NCBI GenBank assembly: GCA_003820645.1
Contig: RPOR01000014.1
Coordinates: 1-36,530 of the forward strand
Direction: 5' to 3'
Source of the DNA: Betaproteobacteria bacterium
GTDB lineage: Bacteria; Pseudomonadota; Gammaproteobacteria; Burkholderiales; SG8-41
DNA: 36,530 nt
Both the position numbers and the translations under genes were made by a program. Under the pieces are notes generated by a model. It had not been told where the DNA came from, did not search any database, and saw only the letters and a list, made by a program, of their open reading frames with translations. Position 1 is the stretch's first letter; every line of letters begins with the position of its first letter. Shown piece by piece: positions 16,513 to 24,119 of the stretch.

Positions 16513-16551
16513 AAACAAGTACTTATAACTATTAATCAAAGGAGAAATACG

Positions 16552-17529
16552 ATGCTGCACTTCAAACGCACCATTCTTGCCGCTTCGCTGTCGATGTTCG
16601 CATGCGGCGCCGCTCTCAGCGCGGACACCTACCCCAATCGGCCGGTGCGCATGGTCGTGCCGTTTGCGCCGGGCGGCGCTTCGGACTTCGTCGGCCGCAT
16701 CATCCAGCCGGCGATGGCCGACCTGCTGAAACAGACCGTGGTCGTTGATAACCGCCCGGGTGCGGCCGGCAACATCGGCGTCGAAACCGCCGCGCGCGCG
16801 ACGCCCGACGGCTACAACTTCCTGCTCGGCAACGTCGGCACGATGGCGATCAATCCGGTGTACTACACCAAATTCAAATACAAACCGCTGAATGACCTGA
16901 TCCCGATCACGCAGGTGGTCGATGTGCCCGGCAGCCTGGTGTCCCACCCTTCGGTGCCGGCGAAAACGGTCAAGGAACTGGTGGCTTACATGAAAGCCAA
17001 TCCCGGCAAGACGAACTACGGCGCCGCCGCACCGAGCAGTGCCAACACGCTGGAAGCGCTGATGTTCCTGAACATGTCGGGCACCAAGGCGACGATGATC
17101 CCGTACAAGGGCGGCGCGGGCCCGGCCACCATCGGCCTGCTCGGCAACGAAGTGCAGTGGCTGATGGCGACGTTCAGCTCGACGGTCAATTTCGCCAAAC
17201 AGGGCCGGCTACGGATGCTTGGTATCATCGCCCCCGAGCGCAGCCCGGCAATGCCCGAGGCGCCGACGATGCGGGAACAGGGTTTCGACATGGTGGTGGG
17301 TTCGTGGCAGGGGCTGTTTGTGCCCAAGGGAACGCCGGCCAATGTCGTCGACACGCTGTACAAGGTCGGCCAGGCCACGATGAAGAACCCGGAAGTCGTC
17401 AAGAAGCTCGGCGACAGCGGTGTCGCGGTCGTGCCCAGCAAGAGCCCGGCGGATTTCAGAGCCTTCGTCAAAAGCGAGACCGACCGTTTCGCCAAGGCGA
17501 TTCGCGACAACAACATCCAGACCGACTGA
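16552..17529 (+). CDS. Bug/TctC-family solute-binding protein
   Basis: A 325-residue periplasmic binding protein with a signal peptide ending near residue 23-24 (FACGAALSA before DTYPNRPV). The classic Bug N-terminus YPNRPVRMVVPFAPGG is present, followed by VDNRPGAAGNIGVETAA and ending with a short polar tail. AAGGAG precedes the ATG. It is the closest to the standard Bug consensus of the two in this window. Like the other, it has no membrane partner nearby, and it sits between oxidoreductases and the M24 hydrolase, so it probably captures the substrate of this pathway or a related carboxylate. Confidence 0.93.
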   Translation: MLHFKRTILAASLSMFACGAALSADTYPNRPVRMVVPFAPGGASDFVGRIIQPAMADLLKQTVVVDNRPGAAGNIGVETAARATPDGYNFLLGNVGTMAINPVYYTKFKYKPLNDLIPITQVVDVPGSLVSHPSVPAKTVKELVAYMKANPGKTNYGAAAPSSANTLEALMFLNMSGTKATMIPYKGGAGPATIGLLGNEVQWLMATFSSTVNFAKQGRLRMLGIIAPERSPAMPEAPTMREQGFDMVVGSWQGLFVPKGTPANVVDTLYKVGQATMKNPEVVKKLGDSGVAVVPSKSPADFRAFVKSETDRFAKAIRDNNIQTD

Positions 17530-17645
17530 GCGCCAATATGCGATGCGGTTTGATGCAAAAACAGACCGCATGCTAGATTGCGCCACGATCAGATCATGAC
17601 GGCAAAAAGCATTTTGGAATTGCGTTTTATTCAACGGAGAGCAAC

Positions 17646-18923
17646 ATGGCAAACGTAGGGATGGTGGGACTGGACTGGCAGGAGCGGATCAACTGGGATC
17701 GTCTGCGCAAATACCGGCTGGAACGTGCGCGCGAGCGCATGAAGGCGCACGGCCTCGGCGCGATGCTGCTGATGTACGACGAGAACGTCCGCTACGTCAC
17801 CAGCACCCTCACCCCCGGCTGGAACCGCCTGAAGCCGGGCCTGCGCTACGCACTGCTGTGCGGCGACGACGCCCCCGTGCTGTTCGAGCAGGGTGACATC
17901 GGCGTGCACATCGCGAAACACTCGCCGTGGATACCGAAGGAGAACATCAAGTATTCCTACGCCTGGATCAAGGGCGCGGCCGGCCCCGCTTCGCTGGCGC
18001 AGGTGACCAAATTCACCAACGGCATCAAGAAAGAAATGAAGAAGAGCGGCGTCGAAGGCCAGAAGCTCGGCGTCGACTTCATCGACATCAACATGATCCA
18101 GATCTTCAAGGATTCGAAGATCGACTGGACCGACGGCATGACGCCGATGATGGAAGCCCGCGCCGTCAAGAACGAGGACGAGCACGAATGCATGCGCCAG
18201 GTCGGCGCCATCGGCGACGCCGCACACTGGGAATTCATGAAATTCCTGAAGCCGGGACTCACCGAGAACCAGCTCACCGCGCACATCATGGAATTCCTCT
18301 ACAACATCCCCGGCATGGAAGACGTGGAAGACGTGATCGTCTCCTCCGGCCTCAACACCTGGCCGAACTGGCGGAACTTCTCCGACCGCATCATCAAGCC
18401 GGGCGACATGGTGTTCATGGATCTCGCCGCGCTGACCTGGAACGGCTACAAGTCCTGCTACTACCGCACCTACATGGTCGGCCGCGAGCCGAACCAGGAA
18501 CAGAAGGATTACTACGCCACCGCGCTGAAGTGGCTGTACGACTCGATCAAGGCGGTGAAAGTCGGTGTCACCACGCGCGATATCGCCTCGAAGTGGCCGT
18601 CGGCGAAGGATACCTGGGGCTATGAGGAAGAAGATCAGGCCGCAGCCAACCTGTGGGGGCACGGACTGGGTCTGGCGCAGTACGACCAGCCGGTCATCTC
18701 GCGCATCTGGTCGCTTGACCATCCGATCGAGATCAAGGAAGGCATGGTCTTCGCACTGGAAACCCAGCATGGCAAAGTCCACCAGTGGGGCGTGCGCATC
18801 GAAGAGATGCTGATCGTCCACAAGGACAGTGTCGAGATCGTCTCCAACTTCCCGGTCGAGCAAATCACCGTAGTGGACCCGATGCCGGGTTACTGCAATT
18901 TCGGCAAGCTGCCCGGAAGGTAA
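17646..18923 (+). CDS. M24-fold (pita-bread) hydrolase with altered metal site
   Basis: A 425-residue protein with a creatinase N-terminal domain (about 20-180) and an M24 catalytic domain. Of the five metal ligands of M24 peptidases, four can be placed: D259 (VFMDLAAL), H339 (GHGLGLAQYDQP), E372 (VFALETQHG) and E386 (GVRIEEMLIV). The second aspartate of the SDxTRT motif is replaced: the sequence reads YKSCYYRTY, with C271 in its place, and the usual HExP is YDQP. A normal two-metal aminopeptidase is therefore doubtful. M24 relatives with other chemistry include creatinase and the DMSP lyase DddP. In this cluster a non-peptidase role is likelier; this is inference. Confidence 0.85.
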   Translation: MANVGMVGLDWQERINWDRLRKYRLERARERMKAHGLGAMLLMYDENVRYVTSTLTPGWNRLKPGLRYALLCGDDAPVLFEQGDIGVHIAKHSPWIPKENIKYSYAWIKGAAGPASLAQVTKFTNGIKKEMKKSGVEGQKLGVDFIDINMIQIFKDSKIDWTDGMTPMMEARAVKNEDEHECMRQVGAIGDAAHWEFMKFLKPGLTENQLTAHIMEFLYNIPGMEDVEDVIVSSGLNTWPNWRNFSDRIIKPGDMVFMDLAALTWNGYKSCYYRTYMVGREPNQEQKDYYATALKWLYDSIKAVKVGVTTRDIASKWPSAKDTWGYEEEDQAAANLWGHGLGLAQYDQPVISRIWSLDHPIEIKEGMVFALETQHGKVHQWGVRIEEMLIVHKDSVEIVSNFPVEQITVVDPMPGYCNFGKLPGR

Positions 18924-18940
18924 TACGGCGCTGCATGGCC

Positions 18941-19010
18941 AACGGCCGGCGGGCGCGCGCGTCACCGGCCGTTTTCATTTACGGACAGCGGACGATCAGC
19001 GTCCGCTGTC
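18941..19010. repeat. two tandem perfect hairpins ahead of the alcohol dehydrogenase
   Basis: First hairpin: AACGGCCGG at 18941-18949 pairs with CCGGCCGTT at 18965-18973, followed by TTC, a weak terminator form. Second hairpin: GACAGCGGAC at 18984-18993 pairs with GTCCGCTGTC at 19001-19010 with a seven-base loop. The pair lies between the stop of the M24 gene and the start of the dehydrogenase gene. It may reduce read-through between the two parts of the series, or the second dyad may be a protein-binding site. Confidence 0.6.
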
Positions 19011-19037
19011 ACGCATGACATGTTTCAAGGTCCACCC

Positions 19038-20081
19038 ATGGCCTCTGCAATGAGAACCGCGGCGCTGCAGGCGCCACGGCAGTTCGAAATCATCTCGCGT
19101 CCGCGGCCGGTCGCCGGGCCGGGTGAGGTCCTGGTACGGACTGCCGCCACGGCGGTCTGCCATACCGATCTCGGCATTTATACCGGGGAACATCCGGGGC
19201 TGCGCTATCCTGTCGTTCTCGGTCACGAATCCACCGGCACCATCGACACCATCGGCGACGGCGTCACCGGTTTCGCACCGGGTCAACCGGTCATCATCAA
19301 CCCGATCATCTCCTGCGGGCATTGCGATTCATGCCGGCGCAATGCGCAGCACCTGTGCCGCAACGCCGGGCTGTTCGGTCGTGAAGTCGACGGGTCGCTG
19401 AGCGAGTTCGTCTGTCTGCCCGTGCGCTACGTGCATGCCCTCCCCCCCCAACTGCCGCTGGCGGACGCGACGCTGATCGAAACCCTGGCCACCGTGCGCC
19501 ACGCGCAGCAGCGCCTGGGCATTGTCGCGGGCGAATCGGTGGTGGTACTCGGCATGGGCACCACCGGCCTGCTGCATGCGCGCCTTGCCGCACTGGCGGG
19601 GGCCAGGCCCGTGATCGTGGTCTCGCGCAGCAAATGGAAACTCGACATGGCGATGCGCATGGGAGCGCACCATGCGCTCGACACCGGCGCCGAACAGTCA
19701 GTCGCCGAAGTGCTGCGGCTGACCGGCGGCGACGGTGCAGATGTGGTCATCGACACGGTCGGTGGCGACGCCACCCTCAGGGCCGGCATCGACATGCTGC
19801 GTCCCGGCGGACGTTTTTCGCCGTACGCGGTGAGCCACGCCTGCTGCCCCACCTTCAGCACCTTCCCGCTGTACTACAAGGAAATCAGCATCATCGGCTC
19901 GCGCGCACTGGCACCCTCCGACATGGAGCCGTCGATCACGCTGGTGGCTTCCGGCAGCATCGACGTCGCCGGTTTCGTATCGGCGACCTACCCGCTTTCG
20001 CGCACCGCGGAAGCATTTGAAGAATACGAACGCAACCCCGGCCGCGTGCTGCGCATCGTCATCGACGGCCGGGAAAGTTGA
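19038..20081 (+). CDS. zinc-dependent medium-chain alcohol dehydrogenase
   Basis: A 347-residue MDR-family dehydrogenase. Catalytic zinc ligands are C41, H63 and E64 (VCHTDLG, LGHEST). The structural zinc lobe is complete with C93, C96, C99 and C107. The nucleotide fold begins near VVVLGMGTTG. It should interconvert a primary or secondary alcohol and an aldehyde or ketone with NAD(P). ATG19038 is preferred to ATG19020 because AAGG at 19027-19030 lies seven bases before it. It is followed after ten bases by the phosphotransferase gene, so the two are probably cotranscribed. Confidence 0.9.
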   Translation: MASAMRTAALQAPRQFEIISRPRPVAGPGEVLVRTAATAVCHTDLGIYTGEHPGLRYPVVLGHESTGTIDTIGDGVTGFAPGQPVIINPIISCGHCDSCRRNAQHLCRNAGLFGREVDGSLSEFVCLPVRYVHALPPQLPLADATLIETLATVRHAQQRLGIVAGESVVVLGMGTTGLLHARLAALAGARPVIVVSRSKWKLDMAMRMGAHHALDTGAEQSVAEVLRLTGGDGADVVIDTVGGDATLRAGIDMLRPGGRFSPYAVSHACCPTFSTFPLYYKEISIIGSRALAPSDMEPSITLVASGSIDVAGFVSATYPLSRTAEAFEEYERNPGRVLRIVIDGRES

Positions 20082-20091
20082 GAGATTAATC

Positions 20092-21414
20092 ATGGAATCA
20101 CTGATCATCCCCATTACCGATCCGGTTGCGAAAGACGCCGGACGTTTCGGCCCCAAGGGGGCCAATCTGGCCACACTGACCCAGGCCGGCCTGCCCACAC
20201 CCGGCGGCTTCTGTGTCGACGCCGCCGCCTACCGCTACCAGATCCGCGCGCTCGGACTGGAAGAATCGGCGCGCGGCGCTTTCAGCACCGACAGCAGCCC
20301 GCAGGCGCGCCGCTACGCACTGAACATGAAGCTCGGCCTGATGGACAAACCCATCGCACCGGAAATCGAAGTCCAGTTGCTCGCCGCGTGGCGTCATCTG
20401 GCCGCGACCTCGGGCACGCCGATCGTGGTACGTTCCTCGGCGCTGGTCGAGGATCGTTACGGCTCGAGTTTTGCCGGGCAGTTCGAAAGCTTCCTCGATC
20501 TCGACAACGAAACGGATTTTCTGATTGCCGTACGCTCGTGCTGGGCAGCGCTGTGGATGACCCGCGCGCTACGCTACATGGCAACCCACGACATCGATCC
20601 GGCGGAAACGGCGATGGGCCTGATCATCCAGCCGCTGGTCAAGGCGCGCGCCGCCGGCGGTGCGCTGAGTCAGACGGCGGGCGGCGACATGCTGATCAAC
20701 GCGACGCCCGGACTCGGTGCCGCCATCGCGCAGGGCGAAGTGACTCCGGACCGCTATGTGCTCGATCGCAATGCCGTGCTCAAGGAGACCGTGGCGGCAC
20801 CGACGCAGTATCACGCGCTGAGTTGCGCTCACCGTCCGGCGCTCGCCCCGCGCATGCGCAAAGCGCCCGATCCCTGCCTGACACCGGTGCAGGCCGTCGA
20901 ACTCGGCCAGTTGGTGCGCCGTATCGAAGACCTGATGGGCATGGCCGTCGAAATCGAGTGGGCGATGGACGACGCCGGCTTCAGAATGCTGCAGTCGCGG
21001 CCGCTGCACCTCGAGCCCGAACACGAATATGTCGCCGACGACGTCTGGCTACGGCAGCCGCATTTGCGCGGCCAGCCCGCGGGCGCCGGGTGGACGTCCG
21101 GCCTCGCCTGCGTGATCAACTGCGAATGCGAACTGTCGCGGGTGGCACCCGGCGCGATCCTGGTGACCAAGATGGCCGGTCCTGCGCTGTCGCAGATCCT
21201 GCCGCGGGTGTCCGGCGTCGTCGCCGAACTGGGTGGCAGCACTTCGCACCTTGCCTCGCTCGCCCGCGAGCGAGGCATCCCGATGGTGCTCGGCGCGCAC
21301 GACGCAACGCAGCGCATCCCCGAAGGCTCGATGGTATCGGTGGACGGCGTATCCGGCATGGTGCGCTGGATGCCGGCCGACCTGAATTCACTGACCATGA
21401 TGAGGATGACATGA
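20092..21414 (+). CDS. two-domain PEP-synthase-like phosphotransferase (ATP-grasp plus phosphohistidine domain)
   Basis: A 440-residue protein with the PEP synthase/PPDK ATP-binding domain (about 15-310: GPKGANLATLTQAGLPTPGGF, VVRSSALVEDRYGSSFAGQ, then IEWAMDDAGF and LQSRPLHL) and a mobile phosphohistidine domain (about 350-425). The phosphohistidine is H386 in ELGGSTSHLASLARERGIP. The C-terminal PEP/pyruvate-binding barrel is absent, and the rifampin-binding insert of rifampin phosphotransferases is also absent. This resembles the split phenylphosphate synthase of phenol degraders, where ATP phosphorylates the histidine and then an organic hydroxyl. The acceptor here is unknown. The stop overlaps the ATG of the next gene (ATGA), linking it tightly to the selenoprotein candidate. 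Confidence 0.85.
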   Translation: MESLIIPITDPVAKDAGRFGPKGANLATLTQAGLPTPGGFCVDAAAYRYQIRALGLEESARGAFSTDSSPQARRYALNMKLGLMDKPIAPEIEVQLLAAWRHLAATSGTPIVVRSSALVEDRYGSSFAGQFESFLDLDNETDFLIAVRSCWAALWMTRALRYMATHDIDPAETAMGLIIQPLVKARAAGGALSQTAGGDMLINATPGLGAAIAQGEVTPDRYVLDRNAVLKETVAAPTQYHALSCAHRPALAPRMRKAPDPCLTPVQAVELGQLVRRIEDLMGMAVEIEWAMDDAGFRMLQSRPLHLEPEHEYVADDVWLRQPHLRGQPAGAGWTSGLACVINCECELSRVAPGAILVTKMAGPALSQILPRVSGVVAELGGSTSHLASLARERGIPMVLGAHDATQRIPEGSMVSVDGVSGMVRWMPADLNSLTMMRMT

Positions 21415-22043
21415 CACAGCGCATACGCGGCATCACCGATGACGAAGCCGTCGGTCCGGCCAAGGAGCTGTTCGACGCTTCCAACCGGATGCTCGGCCGC
21501 ACCGCCAACCTGATGCGCATTCTGTCACACAGCCCACTCGTGGCACGCTGGATTCTGCCCTTCATCGCCGCGGTGCGCCAGCCCAACGCCGGCGCGGTGT
21601 CCGCGGTGCGGCTGCGCAACCTCGCGGTGCTGAAGACCTCGACCGTCAACGACTGCCATTACTGAACGGAACACAACTACGTGCTTGGTCAAGCACTGCG
21701 ACTGAAAGACGAAGAGTTCGACGCGCTGCAAGGCGACTATCAGGCGAGCCCGCTGTTCAACGCGAAGGAAAAAGCGGTCATCGCGTGGTCGGAAGCGATG
21801 ACGCTGAATACCGCAAAGCGCGATAACAAGGTCTGGGACGCACTGCGCCGCGAATTCAATGACGCTGAAATCGTCGAAATCTCGCTGGCCTGTGCGATGT
21901 TCAACATGATCAATCGGCTCAATGATTCGTTCCGCACCGAACTGGAAAGCGCCGAATACAACCAGCGTCAGCGTGGCGCCGTCGGCATCACCCGCAAGAC
22001 GCTGGAAGACTATGCCTGCGTGATCTGCAATCAATCCAGTTGA
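21411..22043 (+). CDS. selenocysteine-containing carboxymuconolactone decarboxylase/AhpD-like protein (TGA at 21663-21665)
   Basis: Read through one TGA, the frame encodes 210 residues. The N-terminal half (FDASNRMLGRTANLMRIL, then LRNLAVLKTSTVNDCHY) is a normal AhpD/CMD-like start. The TGA is codon 85, and the motif becomes C82-H-Y-U85-T-E-H88-N, where the family has C-x-x-C-x-x-H. The C-terminal half (KDEEFDALQGD, FNAKEKAVIAWSEAMT, VEISLACAMFNMINRLNDSF) completes the fold in the same frame. AhpD-like proteins with CxxU have been described in marine metagenomes. The product would be a thiol/selenol redox enzyme, a peroxidase or reductant. A SECIS-like hairpin follows. SelA/SelB/SelC are not in the window. 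Alternatives are a nonsense mutation or a sequencing error at a TGC or TGT codon. Confidence 0.78.
21681..21696 (+). promoter_or_regulatory. putative bacterial SECIS stem-loop
   Basis: GTGCTT at 21681-21686 pairs perfectly with AAGCAC at 21691-21696 around the four-base loop GGTC at 21687-21690. The loop begins 21 bases after the TGA (21663-21665). Bacterial SECIS elements are short stems with a small apical loop that has G in its first two positions, about 16-37 bases after the UGA; this one meets each point. The E. coli fdhF element also exposes GGUC at its tip, the part recognised by SelB. Confidence 0.7.
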
Positions 22044-22055
22044 CGCTCGCCCGGC

Positions 22056-23045
22056 ATGTCAAATCGTCCCCGCATCCACATCACCCAGCCCGTCGCGCAA
22101 AGCGCCATTGATCGGTTGCAGGCGGTCGCCGACGTGCGCTGGAACCCGGACCCGCTGCACATCATGACCCGGGCAGAACTGGTCGCTGCCGCCCGCGACT
22201 GCGACATCCTGTTCTGCCTGCTCCACGACCAGGTCGACGCCGCGGTGATCAATGCCAACCCGCGGCTGAAGGCTGTCGCGTCGATGACCATCACGCCGGC
22301 CGACATCGATATCCCGGCGGCGACCGCACGCAGGCTCCCGGTCACGGTGATCCCCGCGCTGCTGCTCGACGATGCGACGGCCGATCTCGCTTGGGCGCTG
22401 CTGCTGTCTCTGGTACGGCGCGTCACCGAGGGCGACCGATTGCTGCGTTCCGGCATCTACCCGGGTTCGCAATCCTGCTACATGGAGGGCGGCGGCATTA
22501 CCGGCAAGACGTTGGGTATCGTCGGCATGGGCGGCGTAGGTCGCGCTGCTGCCGCGCGGGCGCATGCCTTCAAGCTGCGCGTGATCTATCACGATCCCCA
22601 GCGGCTGCCCCCTGCAGACGAACAACAGTTGCGCATCACCTGGGTGCCATTCGAGGAATTGCTGGCCGCAGCGGATTTCGTATCCATACATGCCAAACTG
22701 ACCCCGCAAACGCGCCACCTGTTCGACGACGCGGCGTTTGCGCGCATGAAGCCGACCGCGTACCTGATCAACACCGCGCGCGGCCCGATCGTCGATGAAG
22801 CGGCACTGGTGCGCGCGCTGCGCGACAAACGCATCGCCGGGGCCGGCCTCGACGTCTACGAAAACGAGCCGCAGCCCCACCCCGAACTGCTGAATATGCA
22901 GAATGTGGTGATGACGCCGCACACTGGCAGCGCGATTACCGAACTGCGCGCGGCGATGGCCAATGTCGTCGTCGACAATATCCTCGCGCTGCTCGCCGGC
23001 CGCAAGCCGCCGAACTGCTGGAATGCCGAGATCTACGACAAATAG
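22056..23045 (+). CDS. D-2-hydroxyacid dehydrogenase (glyoxylate/hydroxypyruvate reductase type)
   Basis: A 329-residue NAD(P)-dependent 2-hydroxyacid dehydrogenase. The nucleotide motif is GMGGVG at 157-162 and the catalytic triad is R242 (NTARGPIVDE), E271 (DVYENEP) and H289 (TPHTGSA). It should reduce a 2-keto acid such as glyoxylate or hydroxypyruvate, or oxidise the matching D-hydroxyacid. It begins 12 bases after the AhpD-like gene. The unusual N-terminal domain carries little identity to the second dehydrogenase downstream, so they are old paralogues, not a recent duplication. Confidence 0.9.
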   Translation: MSNRPRIHITQPVAQSAIDRLQAVADVRWNPDPLHIMTRAELVAAARDCDILFCLLHDQVDAAVINANPRLKAVASMTITPADIDIPAATARRLPVTVIPALLLDDATADLAWALLLSLVRRVTEGDRLLRSGIYPGSQSCYMEGGGITGKTLGIVGMGGVGRAAAARAHAFKLRVIYHDPQRLPPADEQQLRITWVPFEELLAAADFVSIHAKLTPQTRHLFDDAAFARMKPTAYLINTARGPIVDEAALVRALRDKRIAGAGLDVYENEPQPHPELLNMQNVVMTPHTGSAITELRAAMANVVVDNILALLAGRKPPNCWNAEIYDK

Positions 23046-23096
23046 CTAAGTGTTTGTTTTTATTATATTTTTATACTTTTACCGGAGCAAGCCACC

Positions 23097-24086
23097 ATGG
23101 CGGGAAAAACCAAAGTCGTACTGACCGATTACGTCTGGGAGTCGGTGGACATGGAACGCAGGATCCTCGGTGACGGCGTCAACCTGGTGCCCCTGCAGAC
23201 CAAGAAGCCCGAGGAGTTCATCGCCGAAGCCGCGGACTGCGTTGCGCTGCTCAACACCTACGCCGGCCCGATCACTGCTGACGTGATGGCCAAAATGCCC
23301 CAGTGCAAAATCATCGCCCGCTATGGCATCGGCGTGGACACCATCGACCTCGAGGCCGCGACCAAGGCCGGCATCATCGTCACCAACAACCCGACCTACT
23401 GCATCGACGAAGTCGCCGAGCACACGATGGCGCTGCTGCTCTCCGCGGCGCGCAAGATCACCTTCTATGACCGCCAGGTGCGCGCCGGCAAATGGGCGGT
23501 GCCCCCGGGCAAGCCGATCCAGCGCGTCTCCGGCAGCACCATCGGGCTCGTCGGCTACGGCAACATCGCCCGCCAGGTCGCGGTGCGTGCCGCGGCCTTC
23601 GGCATGAAAGTGCTGTTCGCCGACCCGTTCATCAAGCAGGGGCAGTTCAACACGCCGGGTGACAAGGTCGAACTCGAGCAGCTGCTCGCCGATTCCGATT
23701 TCGTTTCACTGCATCCGCCGCTGACCCCGCAAACCCGCCAGCTGATGAATGACGCGGCTTTCGCCAAGATGAAAAAGAACGCGGTGCTGGTCAACTGCTC
23801 GCGCGGCCCGGTCATCGACACCGACGCGCTGGTGCGCGCGCTCGATGCCGGCAAAATCGCCGGCTGCGCCCTCGACACGGTGGATCCGGAACCCCTTCCC
23901 GATCCGCACCCGCTGCGCGGGCGCGAGAACGTCATCATCAATCCCCATGCCGCGTGGTACAGTGAGCAGGCCATGAAAGGCCTGCAGGCCGGAGCGCCTG
24001 GTGAAGTGCAGCGCGTGCTGTCCGGGCAATGGCCGATCAATGTCGTCAATCCCGCCGTGCGCGGCAACAACCGCGCGGGCCTCTGA
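23097..24086 (+). CDS. D-2-hydroxyacid dehydrogenase, C-terminal-binding-protein (CtBP) type
   Basis: A 329-residue dehydrogenase of the phosphoglycerate dehydrogenase superfamily. The N-terminal marker ARYGIGVDTIDLEAAT is at about 74-90, the nucleotide motif GYGNIA at 153-158, and the triad is R236 (NCSRGPVID), E265 (VDPEPLP) and H284 (NPHAAWYSEQ). The PHxAWYSEQ end is characteristic of the CtBP-like subgroup. Substrate specificity is open. The 51 bases before it are very AT-rich in contrast to the surroundings, then ACCGGAGC gives a ribosome site, so a second promoter may lie there, although a proper -35/-10 pair with normal spacing is not seen. Confidence 0.9.
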   Translation: MAGKTKVVLTDYVWESVDMERRILGDGVNLVPLQTKKPEEFIAEAADCVALLNTYAGPITADVMAKMPQCKIIARYGIGVDTIDLEAATKAGIIVTNNPTYCIDEVAEHTMALLLSAARKITFYDRQVRAGKWAVPPGKPIQRVSGSTIGLVGYGNIARQVAVRAAAFGMKVLFADPFIKQGQFNTPGDKVELEQLLADSDFVSLHPPLTPQTRQLMNDAAFAKMKKNAVLVNCSRGPVIDTDALVRALDAGKIAGCALDTVDPEPLPDPHPLRGRENVIINPHAAWYSEQAMKGLQAGAPGEVQRVLSGQWPINVVNPAVRGNNRAGL

Positions 24087-24119
24087 TCAACCACTCAACC
24101 GCACATACAGGACCGACCC

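Noticed and set aside
17631-18965. A 444-codon open frame on the minus strand
   Set aside because: Mirror of the M24 gene; composition rich in Val/Asp/His/Arg and no family signature, typical of a GC-driven antisense frame.
20388-21665. A 425-codon open frame that includes the first half of the AhpD-like gene
   Set aside because: Upstream of 21411 it is an arginine-rich shadow of the phosphotransferase gene in another frame. Only the part from ATG21411 is real.
23046-23096. AT-rich patch as an internal promoter of the second hydroxyacid dehydrogenase
   Set aside because: TTGTTT and TATACT are only 12 bases apart, too close for a sigma70 promoter; no other pair is convincing.
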